From NCBI RefSeq assembly GCF_000517085.1, contig NZ_KI912107.1:992398-1056397 (forward strand): a DNA stretch of 64,000 bases. The letters run 5' to 3'. Below the pieces are notes generated by a model, which ran no database searches, was not told where the DNA came from, and saw nothing but the letters and a program-made list of their open reading frames with translations. The stretch comes from Saccharicrinis fermentans DSM 9555 = JCM 21142 (GTDB lineage Bacteria; Bacteroidota; Bacteroidia; Bacteroidales; Marinilabiliaceae). This document shows, in pieces, positions 19,382 to 27,495 of this stretch. Position 1 is the stretch's first letter; each line of letters starts with the position of its first letter. Position numbers and translations under genes: made by a program.

Positions 19382-19580
19382 TGTTTCTTTGAAAGGTGAC
19401 TAAAATACCAGGGGTAGCGGTTGTGCATATTGTTTTGTGCAGTCTCTGAACACTGCCTCTGGTTACTTTTTTACGAATTGTTGTGTATGTGCTAAATGCT
19501 TCGTTGCAGAAAATGAATGACTTATATTTGCGTGAATGATGATACATATGGAATGAATAATAAGCAAGAATAACTTACGT

Positions 19581-19603
19581 ATTTCTCTTATGTTTTGAGA
19601 AAT
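19581..19603 (+). other. Hairpin upstream of the FN3 glycosidase
   Basis: ATTTCTC (19581-19587) and GAGAAAT (19597-19603) form a perfect 7-bp stem with a 9-nt loop, 57 bp before the start of the downstream gene. It resembles the inner hairpin of leader element E4 but lacks an outer stem. Function unknown. The rest of 19382-19659 shows nothing I can support. Confidence 0.35.
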
Positions 19604-19659
19604 GCATTATAATGGAATGGTATTATCCGTATTAAATTTGAATCATAAAAGATATTAAT

Positions 19660-22272
19660 ATGGATAAAAATGTAGAAGCCTCCAAGAGAGTTGTTGGAGT
19701 GATTGTATTTGCACTATTATTAGGTGTCTCCAGTTTGTATGGACAGCGTAATAAACTAAAGATTACCATCGACACTACAAATGGCCATTCGTTGCAAGAA
19801 GGATGCAGTGGTTTCAATGTTCGAATAGCCGATAAGGTATGGAGCTATTCACATCCAGACTTTCGAAAAGCAGTGCATGGCTTAAAACCGGGCTGGTTAC
19901 GTTATTTTTCAGGTACCATGGGTGATGCATTTAACAGTGCTACCGGTTTGTATGATAAAGATTATATTATGATGTTTGACCATCCCAAACCATTTTTTAC
20001 GGGATATGAATTTACTCAGGTGAAAGGTCCGCATCGTTTAATCGATTTATATGAACTACTGGGAGAAGTGGGTGGTAAGTTAATTATTACAGTCAATGGA
20101 TTTACCGAGACTCCTGAAGTGGTTAAAGAGTTAGCTCGGTTTTGCAAGAACAATCATATACAAGTAGAAGCGTGGCAGTTTTGTAATGAGCCTTATTTCT
20201 ATGTGCCTCACCGTGACCGTTATTGGTGGAATGATGGATACGATTATGCAACTAAGATGAAGCCTTACGCAGAGGCTATTCAGGAAGTATTTCCAGATGC
20301 AAAATTAGCATTAAACTGTACTTGGGATGGTATCTGGGGTTTTATGAAGGAGATCCATAAATACCAGGAAGAGAATGGTGCCTACTGGAATGTGTTTTCG
20401 AAACATTCTTATGCTCCACATGTAGGCGGTAAAGAAGCTTTTTCCAAAGGACTGAAAAGGGTAAATACCAAAGTGATTGAAGCTACTTCTCCTAAAGCAA
20501 TGAAACAGATTGAAGATTATACATGGAAAGGAGCACCTCTAATGATTACAGAGTTTGGTGTTTGGAATGCCCCTTTAAATGGTATTGTTTCTGCTGTTTA
20601 TAATGCAGAATATACACTACGCCAATTACAGCACCCGAATGCTTTTTACATCGGAAGTCATGAGATTAGTAATAAGTATCGACCCGCTAAAAACTTTAAC
20701 AAGGTCATCAAGGACGCTTATGCAAATGGAGAAAAAATAAATACTGCTGAACTGCTCACCGGAATCAAAAAAGATGATGAGGGTAAGGCCATTGAAATGA
20801 TTCATGAAGCCACCAATAACAGTGTTTATACCTGGAATACAAGCATCGAAAATAATGTTCAAGTGTTGGGTCTGAATCAAAAAAAGGTGGATGGAATGTA
20901 TGCCAGGGCTTTTAAGGGTATTAATGGTTATGATTACTTGCTTGTAACGAATCGTTCAGATCAATATTTGCCCACGGAGGTATGGATGGATCACCAAGTA
21001 CTTAAAGGTAAAGTAATGACCAAATATATGTTTTCAGAGCTTGCCGAAAACAAAAACATCCCAACATATCAACAAACATTGAAAGGTAACGATTTAATCA
21101 TTAGACCTTATTCCGTGACTCTGTTTAAATGGAAGTCCAACGAAAAATATGCACCATCAGCACCACGTATATATAAAACAAAAGTAGTTGATGACGGAAT
21201 TGAGTTGACGTGGTGGAAAAGGGATATTGCTAAAGGGTATAAGATCATATACGGAACTGATGTCAATAATCTGAATAAGGAAATTGTGTTAAACGGAGCA
21301 GACAAGGTGAGTGCTAAGGTATCGGGCCTTGTGAAAGGTCAGCAGTACTATTTGGCAGTGAAAGCATTTAACAGGGAAGGTGAGAGTGCATTGTCTCCTT
21401 TGGTTCACCTAAGGTATGCACTTCCTGAACAACCGATGATATTTAAAACAGCCAAACGAGATACCACGATTACAGTTATGTGGAAGAGTGTTGAAAATGC
21501 CACAGGCTATACGGTGGCTGTCAATGACGGAAAAAATATAGTTCAATATGATGCGAAAAATGTGTTTGGTTATCGTATTGAAGGACTTCAATATGATGTC
21601 CCGTATCATATTACAGTGGCTGCGTATAACGGCTTAGGATCGGGAAAGAACTCACTTGCGGAAACGGTGTCTTGTAAAAAGAACTTGCCTTATCCTCCGA
21701 GAAATATTTCTGCCAAAGAAACGGCAGACGGTCATGTATATCTGGAATGGGTAGCCCAGGATACGATTCACCCCCATGTTAAATATCGATTGTATAGAGG
21801 TAAAAAACTTCACCAATTTGAAGTGTTGGCTGAAGATATAGATATGAATAATTATTTGGATAGAACAGCCAAACATGAGGATAACTATTATTATACTGTG
21901 AAGTCTTATAATGAGGATGGGGAGTGTAACTTTTACCCGAATATTGCTACAGTGATTAAACGTGATCACCAAATTCTTATTGAAGTAAAAGACATTGTTG
22001 AAGGAGAGGATGTTTTTAGTGTCACTGTTCAATTTAAAAATATTAAGCGGGATGGAAATGTTCGTTATGGTGTTTCTGTCAGTGATATCTCATATTTGAA
22101 TGTTGAAGAAGATTTGTATGAGTCATCCGATTTGCAAGATGGAATGTTTACGGTACATATACCTAAGGATAAGTTTAAAAAAGGGAGAACTTATGCATTC
22201 AAAGGTTTTGTAAATACCAATGGTAAGTCTATTTTTAGTCTGCCTCCTCATAAGAATTTGCATATAAAATAG
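19660..22272 (+). CDS. Clan GH-A-like glycoside hydrolase with C-terminal fibronectin type III domains
   Basis: 870 residues, with a signal peptide ending near 'SSLYGQ' (residue 29). Residues 30-480 look like a retaining (beta/alpha)8 hydrolase: 'KPGWLRYFSGTMGDAFNSATG', 'KLIITVNGFTE', the Asn-Glu acid/base pair in 'AWQFCNEPYF' (Glu177), 'WNVFSKHSYAPHV', and a nucleophile in 'PLMITEFGVWN' (Glu298). A beta-domain with 'VTLFKWKSN' follows. Then come about three FN3 modules starting with 'PSAPRIYKTKVVDDGIELTWW', 'PEQPMIFKTAKRDTTITVMW' and 'PYPPRNISAKETADGHVYLEW', and a final beta domain. I cannot place the catalytic part in a numbered family; GH39, GH51 and GH79-like enzymes share the layout. Neighbours (GH29, GH3, sulfatases) suggest action on the same sulfated glycan. 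Confidence 0.72.
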   Translation: MDKNVEASKRVVGVIVFALLLGVSSLYGQRNKLKITIDTTNGHSLQEGCSGFNVRIADKVWSYSHPDFRKAVHGLKPGWLRYFSGTMGDAFNSATGLYDKDYIMMFDHPKPFFTGYEFTQVKGPHRLIDLYELLGEVGGKLIITVNGFTETPEVVKELARFCKNNHIQVEAWQFCNEPYFYVPHRDRYWWNDGYDYATKMKPYAEAIQEVFPDAKLALNCTWDGIWGFMKEIHKYQEENGAYWNVFSKHSYAPHVGGKEAFSKGLKRVNTKVIEATSPKAMKQIEDYTWKGAPLMITEFGVWNAPLNGIVSAVYNAEYTLRQLQHPNAFYIGSHEISNKYRPAKNFNKVIKDAYANGEKINTAELLTGIKKDDEGKAIEMIHEATNNSVYTWNTSIENNVQVLGLNQKKVDGMYARAFKGINGYDYLLVTNRSDQYLPTEVWMDHQVLKGKVMTKYMFSELAENKNIPTYQQTLKGNDLIIRPYSVTLFKWKSNEKYAPSAPRIYKTKVVDDGIELTWWKRDIAKGYKIIYGTDVNNLNKEIVLNGADKVSAKVSGLVKGQQYYLAVKAFNREGESALSPLVHLRYALPEQPMIFKTAKRDTTITVMWKSVENATGYTVAVNDGKNIVQYDAKNVFGYRIEGLQYDVPYHITVAAYNGLGSGKNSLAETVSCKKNLPYPPRNISAKETADGHVYLEWVAQDTIHPHVKYRLYRGKKLHQFEVLAEDIDMNNYLDRTAKHEDNYYYTVKSYNEDGECNFYPNIATVIKRDHQILIEVKDIVEGEDVFSVTVQFKNIKRDGNVRYGVSVSDISYLNVEEDLYESSDLQDGMFTVHIPKDKFKKGRTYAFKGFVNTNGKSIFSLPPHKNLHIK

Positions 22273-22452
22273 TTAGTGGATGTGTGCTGTTATATATGCT
22301 GATAATATTTTTTGTATGAAGAGATGTCAAATATTATAGGTAATTTTATCAACTTGTGTGAACTACCGGAAAACGTGTTAGGATTGTATTTTGAATCATG
22401 TGTAGTTTACAATATGTCATGCATTTTTGATATCTATTAATAATTAGAAATT
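22273..22452. other. Intergenic region before the tandem leader elements
   Basis: This 180-bp part of a 357-bp gap is AT-rich. An inverted repeat of AATATT at both ends of a roughly 32-nt stretch near 22309-22339 could close the upstream transcript. Nothing else is supported. The remaining 177 bp of the gap hold leader elements E6 and E4. Confidence 0.4.
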
Positions 22453-22544
22453 GTATGAAATAAGCTAAAGAATGCACTCTCTCATGGAGTAGATGATTTA
22501 TTGTGGGAAGTTTTAAATGACCATTAAAAATAAAAATTAACATG
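22453..22544 (+). promoter_or_regulatory. Structured leader element, copy E6 (degenerate, in tandem with E4)
   Basis: 5' arm GTATGAAAT (22453-22461) pairs with GTTTTAAAT (22510-22518), with G.T pairs and one mismatch; the inner hairpin is ACTC/GAGT. Its 3' half closely matches copy E2 (shared ATGATT, then TAAATGACCA and AAAAT/GAAAG runs). It ends in an ATG at 22542-22544 that codes only Met-Lys-stop, and that ATG is also the start of the 5' arm of E4. Confidence 0.5.
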
Positions 22545-22629
22545 AAGTGAGCCATGATAGGCTATTTCTCACAGGGAGAAATGTCTTCGGGGCGAGTTTC
22601 ATGTGATTATTAAAAGAAAAATTATAAAC
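22540..22629 (+). promoter_or_regulatory. Structured leader element, copy E4 (before sulfatase)
   Basis: 5' arm ACATGAAGTGAGCC (22540-22553) and 3' arm GGCGAGTTTCATGT (22591-22604) pair along their full length except for the two central G.A oppositions, with G.T and T.G pairs where copy E1 has Watson-Crick pairs. The inner hairpin is TTTCTC (22565-22570) with GAGAAA (22576-22581). The sulfatase ATG at 22630 follows 26 nt after the arm. This is the best-formed member of the family. Confidence 0.65.
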
Positions 22630-24228
22630 ATGAAAAAAGTAATCTTTTTTTTGCCCGTCATTGTTCTTATTTTATTTTCCTGTCAAAATAAGCAACAAAA
22701 AGAATCTGAGCAAAGTAATTCACAACAGAAGAAACCCAATATTCTTTTTATATTGGTGGATGACTATGGTTATACAGACTGTGGTGTTATGGGTAGTCAG
22801 TATTATGAGACCCCTAATGTTGACCGTATTGCCAATGAAGGAACCCTTTTTACCGATGGATATGCCGCTTGTTCGGTATGTAGTCCTTCACGAGCAAGTA
22901 TCATGAGTGGTAAATTTACTGCGCGCCATGGGATTACGGATTGGATTGGGGCTAAAACAGGAGAGGCATGGAGTAAAAGAGGAAGGGCAACGCAACTATT
23001 GCCCCCGGAATACAAACATAGTTTGGCATTGGAATATACCACCTTACCAGAAGCTTTGAAAGAAGCTGGTTATAAGACTTTCTTTGCTGGGAAATGGCAT
23101 ATTGGAGAAAAAGGTTCATGGCCTGAAGATCATGGTTTTGATATTAATATAGGTGGATGGGATGCAGGTAGTCCTTCTGGAGGATATTTTGCTCCTTATA
23201 AGAATCCAAATCTAAAAAGCGGTCCGGATGGAGAAAATCTTTCAATGCGTCTGGCCAGAGAAACAGCAAACTTTATAAAAAATAATAAGGATACTGCATT
23301 TTTTGCTTATCTGTCTTTTTATGCAGTGCATGGACCTATCCAGACGAGTCAAGGAAAGTGGGCTAAATATCGTGATAAAGCAGAGGCTATGGGTATTGCT
23401 CCTAAGGCCTTTAAAATGGGGCATTTTTTACCCATGCGACAAACACAAGATAACCCTATTTATGGTGGTTTAGTGGAAACAATGGATGATGCTGTTGGAG
23501 TCGTTCTTAAGGCGCTGGATGATTTAGGATTGGATGATAATACCATTGTTTGCTTTACAGGCGATAATGGAGGTGTTGTGGCTGGAGATGCTTATGCTAC
23601 TTCTAATTTACCTTTACGTGGAGGTAAAGGTTATCAGTATGAAGGTGGTATCCGAGAGCCTTTTTTTATTAAAGTGCCGGGAATGGGTAATGGAAAACGA
23701 TGCAGTACTCCGGTTGTAGGAACTGACTTTTATCCAACGCTCCTTGAATTAGCCGGTGCCGATTTAAAACCAGAGGAGCATGTTGATGGTGTGAGCTTGG
23801 TTCCTCTTTTAAAAGGAGAGTCGATTGCTGAACGTCCGCTTATTTGGCATTACCCTCACTATGGAAACCAAGGAGGTGAACCTTCATCCATCATTCGTAT
23901 AGGAGACTGGAAACTTATTCACTACTATGAAGATGGCCGTGAAGAACTTTATAATCTTAAAGATGATATGGGCGAATCTAATGACCTGGCACAGGAACAC
24001 AATGCTCGTGTAAAAGAGATGAGTACCAAGCTTTTTGAAATGCTTCACGAAATGGGAGCTCGTTTCCCAGAAAAAGATCCCACATGGACGGCAGAACGAG
24101 AAAGAAAAAAACTAGAACAAGTGAAGAAAAAGTTGTTGCCACGACTTGAAAAACAAAGAATGAAGTTTCTATCAAAAGATTTTAACCCTGGTAATGAGTG
24201 GTGGGGAAGTATGGTGGTGGAAGATTAA
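22630..24228 (+). CDS. S1-family sulfatase (formylglycine type), lipoprotein
   Basis: 532 residues from the ATG at 22630; the frame is open further upstream but that would enter the leader element. The signal ends in lipobox 'LFSC' (Cys18). The sulfatase fold starts with 'PNILFILVDDYGYTD' (metal ligands Asp44-Asp45). The activation site is Cys84-Ser-Pro-Ser-Arg88 in 'CSVCSPSRASIMSG', where Cys is converted to formylglycine; a Cys-type site in an anaerobic lineage would need an anSME-type maturase, not seen here. Later motifs are 'FFAGKWHIGEKG', 'CFTGDNGGVVAG', 'PLRGGKGYQYEGGIREPFF' and 'GDWKLIHYYEDGREELYNL'. A lysine/arginine-rich tail of about 50 residues extends the C-terminus. It removes sulfate esters from oligosaccharides at the membrane or in the periplasm. 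Confidence 0.95.
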   Translation: MKKVIFFLPVIVLILFSCQNKQQKESEQSNSQQKKPNILFILVDDYGYTDCGVMGSQYYETPNVDRIANEGTLFTDGYAACSVCSPSRASIMSGKFTARHGITDWIGAKTGEAWSKRGRATQLLPPEYKHSLALEYTTLPEALKEAGYKTFFAGKWHIGEKGSWPEDHGFDINIGGWDAGSPSGGYFAPYKNPNLKSGPDGENLSMRLARETANFIKNNKDTAFFAYLSFYAVHGPIQTSQGKWAKYRDKAEAMGIAPKAFKMGHFLPMRQTQDNPIYGGLVETMDDAVGVVLKALDDLGLDDNTIVCFTGDNGGVVAGDAYATSNLPLRGGKGYQYEGGIREPFFIKVPGMGNGKRCSTPVVGTDFYPTLLELAGADLKPEEHVDGVSLVPLLKGESIAERPLIWHYPHYGNQGGEPSSIIRIGDWKLIHYYEDGREELYNLKDDMGESNDLAQEHNARVKEMSTKLFEMLHEMGARFPEKDPTWTAERERKKLEQVKKKLLPRLEKQRMKFLSKDFNPGNEWWGSMVVED

Positions 24229-24291
24229 AATAATATTCTTATTGTTTTTCTTAGTGACTTAGCCTACCTGAAATAATAATTGTTTTAAACT

Positions 24292-25734
24292 ATGCTCAAA
24301 ATATCATTGTTGTCAATATGTATGTCATTTCTAATTTTTGCAGGTTGCAAATCGAAGGAGGTGTCTAAAATGAGTGCTAAACCCAACATTATTTTTATAA
24401 TGACGGACGATATGGGTTATGCTGATTTAGGTTGTTATGGTCAAACAAAAATCAAAACACCCAATCTGGATAAGATGGCTGCTGAAGGTATTCGTTTTAC
24501 GAATCACTATGCTGGCTCTACTGTTTGTATGCCATCTCGTGCTAGTTTATTGACTGGCTATGATCAAGGACATGCTTCTGTGCGTGGAAATCCGCTGTGG
24601 ACCGAAAGTGGTCAACCCGTGAACTTAAAGCCAGGGGAATTGACAGTAGCCAGCGAACTGAAAAGGGCAGGGTATAAAACGGCCGTGATTGGTAAATGGG
24701 GGCTTTCGGAAGGTAATAGTAAATTAAATATGCCAGCTGAACATGGTTTTGATTATTTTTTAGGTTACAAAACTCATGGTGATGCGCATCATTATTATTG
24801 GGATACCTTGTATAGAAATAATGAACCTTATGTACTAGAGGGGAATGACTTCAAAACTAAAAAAGGGAAGTATACGCATGATATATTTGTAAATGAAGCC
24901 TTACATTATATCGAAAAAGAAAAAGATAATCCTTTTTATTTGTATTTGGCATTAACCATTCCTCATCTAGAATTAACAGTGCCCCAAGAATCAAAGGAGC
25001 CATACATGAATCTTGGTTGGCCCAAACGTAAGATGAATACAAAGGGACATTATAAAAATGATGAGGAAGGAAATACCACCTATGCTGGTATGATTTCTAG
25101 AATGGACAGGGATCTGGGAGTTCTTTTTGAAAAATTAAAAGAGTTTGGGATTGATGATCATACAATCGTGTTTTTTACCAGTGATAATGGTCCTGAATTT
25201 GAAAAGAAAGATCGTTTTTTTAACAGTAACGGTGCGTTGCGTGGGGGTAAACGAGAATTGTACGAAGGTGGAATTCGGGTACCTTTAATAGTTCGATATC
25301 CATCAAAAATTAAGCCGGGAGCAGTCAGTGAGCATATATCTGCTTTTTGGGATTTTTTGCCAACAGCTTGTCAGTTGGCTGGTGTTGAACCAAGTCGTAA
25401 GGATATTAATGGTATTTCTTTTGTGCCTGAGCTGTTTGGACAAAGCACTGAACAAAAAAAACATCATTATTTGTATTGGGAGTTTAATGAGCGTCAAGGG
25501 CCCATTCAAGCCATTAGAAAAGATGATTGGAAATTGGTTTATAGGTTGGAAGGTGAACCTGAATTATATAATCTTGCAACGGATTTGGGAGAAACAAATA
25601 ATTTGGCGCAAAAAGAACCTGCGCAATTAAATGTAATGCTCAATATTCTGAAAAATGCAAGAACGGAACATTCTCAATTCCCTTTGACAACCAGGGAGTT
25701 GGCGATAAAGCGAAGAGCTAATTCAAAAAAATAG
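24292..25734 (+). CDS. S1-family sulfatase (formylglycine type), lipoprotein
   Basis: 480 residues with a lipobox 'IFAGC' (Cys19). Sulfatase hallmarks are '[20 protein letters not shown]' (metal-binding Asp39-Asp40), the activation motif Cys79-Met-Pro-Ser-Arg83 in '[14 protein letters not shown]', '[13 protein letters not shown]', '[14 protein letters not shown]', '[20 protein letters not shown]' and '[18 protein letters not shown]'. It follows the first sulfatase by 63 bp and shares only family-level similarity, so the two probably act on sulfates at different positions. The shape resembles arylsulfatase A-like S1 members. The subfamily cannot be assigned by eye. It closes the + strand series before the convergent regulator. 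Confidence 0.95.
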   Translation: MLKISLLSICMSFLIFAGCKSKEVSKMSAKPNIIFIMTDDMGYADLGCYGQTKIKTPNLDKMAAEGIRFTNHYAGSTVCMPSRASLLTGYDQGHASVRGNPLWTESGQPVNLKPGELTVASELKRAGYKTAVIGKWGLSEGNSKLNMPAEHGFDYFLGYKTHGDAHHYYWDTLYRNNEPYVLEGNDFKTKKGKYTHDIFVNEALHYIEKEKDNPFYLYLALTIPHLELTVPQESKEPYMNLGWPKRKMNTKGHYKNDEEGNTTYAGMISRMDRDLGVLFEKLKEFGIDDHTIVFFTSDNGPEFEKKDRFFNSNGALRGGKRELYEGGIRVPLIVRYPSKIKPGAVSEHISAFWDFLPTACQLAGVEPSRKDINGISFVPELFGQSTEQKKHHYLYWEFNERQGPIQAIRKDDWKLVYRLEGEPELYNLATDLGETNNLAQKEPAQLNVMLNILKNARTEHSQFPLTTRELAIKRRANSKK

Positions 25735-25767
25735 CGAGGCTCTCCCGTGTGATTTGTTGGTACATAA

Positions 25768-25959
25768 GAAAGGGAGACTGGTAAGCTAGCAGGATATTTG
25801 GCTCAGTGCCAAAAATTGGGTATAAATGTTGCTTATAGTTGTCGTGCAAATATTTTTGTTAATCTGAACAAGAAGAACTTTACATCAACAACACCGCTGA
25901 ATTGCCTTCTGAAATTATTGCACCCGGATGATGTATTAGAACTTCGTTATGAGAATTAA
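25768..25959 (+). pseudogene. C-terminal remnant of an unidentified protein
   Basis: A 63-codon frame with no start codon at a sensible place ends at TAA 25957. It reads 'AGYLAQCQKLGINVAYSCRA', then 'NIFVNLNKKNFTS', and ends 'LHPDDVLELRYEN'. It looks like protein-coding sequence, but I do not recognise the family. The last 30 bp closely resemble 38717-38745 (upstream of GH5), where the same frame reads 'PDGALELRN'. It may be the tail of a deleted gene. Confidence 0.35.
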
Positions 25960-26028
25960 AAGTGCAATCAATCAAGAACTCGTGGAGATCAGGCATAGCA
26001 GATACTATGGTGATTTGAAATAAGTCGT

Positions 26029-27495
26029 TTACCCATTTCTGTTACTATATTTATGGAAGTTTTGTCTGTATGATGAAGGAGAAATACCATATTCTTTTTT
26101 AAAAGTGTGACCAAAATAGCTGATGTCATTAAAACCACATTGTTCTGCAATTTCTGAAATATTTAGTGTCGTTTCTTCAAGTAGCTGAATGGCTCTCAAA
26201 AGTCTTATTTTTTTTATAAAGAGATTGGGTGAGAGATTAATGCTGTTGGTTAGTTTTCGGTATAGCATTGATTTGCTAATATTGAGCCCCTTTGCCAGTT
26301 CATTTACTCCAAAGTGTGGATCAGAGATATTTTTTTCTACAGTCGTTTTTATCTCATTTAAAAAAATATCTTTCCCTTTGTTAATCGTTTTAGTAAAACG
26401 ATTGATCGGTGTAGGAACGGACTCAAGCGTAGCTATTTTCTGCTTTATGAGGTTTTGTACTCTAATGAGCAGTGTATTAATATCAATTGGTTTGGCAATG
26501 TAGCTATCTGTTCCTGCTTTGTAACATAGGGCTCTTTCACTTTCAGAAGGCTGGCCAGACAATATAATCACTGGGGTTAAAGAGTGACTGAGTGATTTTT
26601 TTATTTCCTTACAAAGATCCATTCCGGTAAAAGGTTGTGATGTAAAGGTGTCGCAAATAATCAGATCAGGAGATAGTTTAAAAATGTTTTTTAAGCCTGT
26701 TTGTGCATTGCTAAATTCTTTGATGCTAAAAAATGTGGATAGTTGCTGTTTTAATATTCGGCGCAAATCATGATCTGGATCAATGATGATAATAGTGCTT
26801 TTTTTATCTGTTTCTTTTGTTAGGTTTTTCAGGTTTACTAATACTTCTTCTTCAATTTCAAGTTTATTTTTTAGATAATTGATATTTTCTTGGGTATTGT
26901 TGCTGATAACCGGATTTAAGTCCTGGTAAGCCTTATAGGAGGTTGGTATTTTAAAGGAGATGCTTCTTTCGTTTTTGCTTGTGGAAAATTCTAATTGTCC
27001 TCTGTGTAATTCAATCATCTGTTTGGTAATGGCCAAACCAATGTTAATATTTCCCGATAGATGCTCTATTTTATCATGGGTCAACTCGTGGGTTAAATCA
27101 CTTAATGCCAGATATGTGTGTGTTATTTTGAATGTAGCATAGTCCTCATGGTCTCTGATGGTAGAATAGGCCTGTATATTTATAGATCCTTTTTGAGCAG
27201 TGTCCTTTAATGCCAGTGATAACAAATTGTATAAAATGATGTCAAGTTTGTCAGTATCGAACCAGGTTTCATTTTGATTTAGCTGAATATCTTTAGAGAA
27301 TTGAATCTTTTTTTTGTTCATCAAGAGACTAAAGTTTTCGCATACATTGGAAGTGAAGAGGTCTAGTTTTTCCATTTTAATGTTCAATTCTATTTTTTCA
27401 GTATCGGCGGCACTATAATATAAAAATTGTTTGTTAAATCGGATGAGTCTGTTGATGTTACGTTGTGCCAATAGTAAGTCCTGTTGGGGGGGGGG
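26029..27495 (-). CDS. Hybrid two-component regulator, C-terminal part after frameshift (kinase-receiver-AraC)
   Basis: This frame continues the gene at 27458-30190 after a ten-C tract at 27486-27495; with nine C the two would be one protein of about 1,390 residues. Beginning 'QQDLLLAQRNINRLIRFNKQF', it holds the end of a HisKA-like helix, a HATPase-like region, a receiver domain and an AraC HTH. The ATPase lacks the usual NAxK Asn ('NLLSLALKDT') and a DxGxG box, but keeps 'NIGLAITKQMIELHRG'. The receiver has acidic 'DPDHD', a phosphoacceptor Asp in 'LIICDTFT' and Lys in 'IAKPID'. The HTH ends 'ISEIAEQCGFNDISYFGHTFKKEYGISPSSYRQN'. It has no natural start of its own. Expected role: transcriptional control of the flanking PUL in response to a glycan fragment. 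Confidence 0.85.
   Translation of the reverse strand, partial: PPPQQDLLLAQRNINRLIRFNKQFLYYSAADTEKIELNIKMEKLDLFTSNVCENFSLLMNKKKIQFSKDIQLNQNETWFDTDKLDIILYNLLSLALKDTAQKGSINIQAYSTIRDHEDYATFKITHTYLALSDLTHELTHDKIEHLSGNINIGLAITKQMIELHRGQLEFSTSKNERSISFKIPTSYKAYQDLNPVISNNTQENINYLKNKLEIEEEVLVNLKNLTKETDKKSTIIIIDPDHDLRRILKQQLSTFFSIKEFSNAQTGLKNIFKLSPDLIICDTFTSQPFTGMDLCKEIKKSLSHSLTPVIILSGQPSESERALCYKAGTDSYIAKPIDINTLLIRVQNLIKQKIATLESVPTPINRFTKTINKGKDIFLNEIKTTVEKNISDPHFGVNELAKGLNISKSMLYRKLTNSINLSPNLFIKKIRLLRAIQLLEETTLNISEIAEQCGFNDISYFGHTFKKEYGISPSSYRQNFHKYSNRNG

Noticed and set aside
22453-22629. Leader elements as a miniature transposon (MITE)
   Set aside because: No consistent terminal inverted repeats with target duplication were seen; copies keep a fixed orientation and distance to start codons, which fits a functional leader better.
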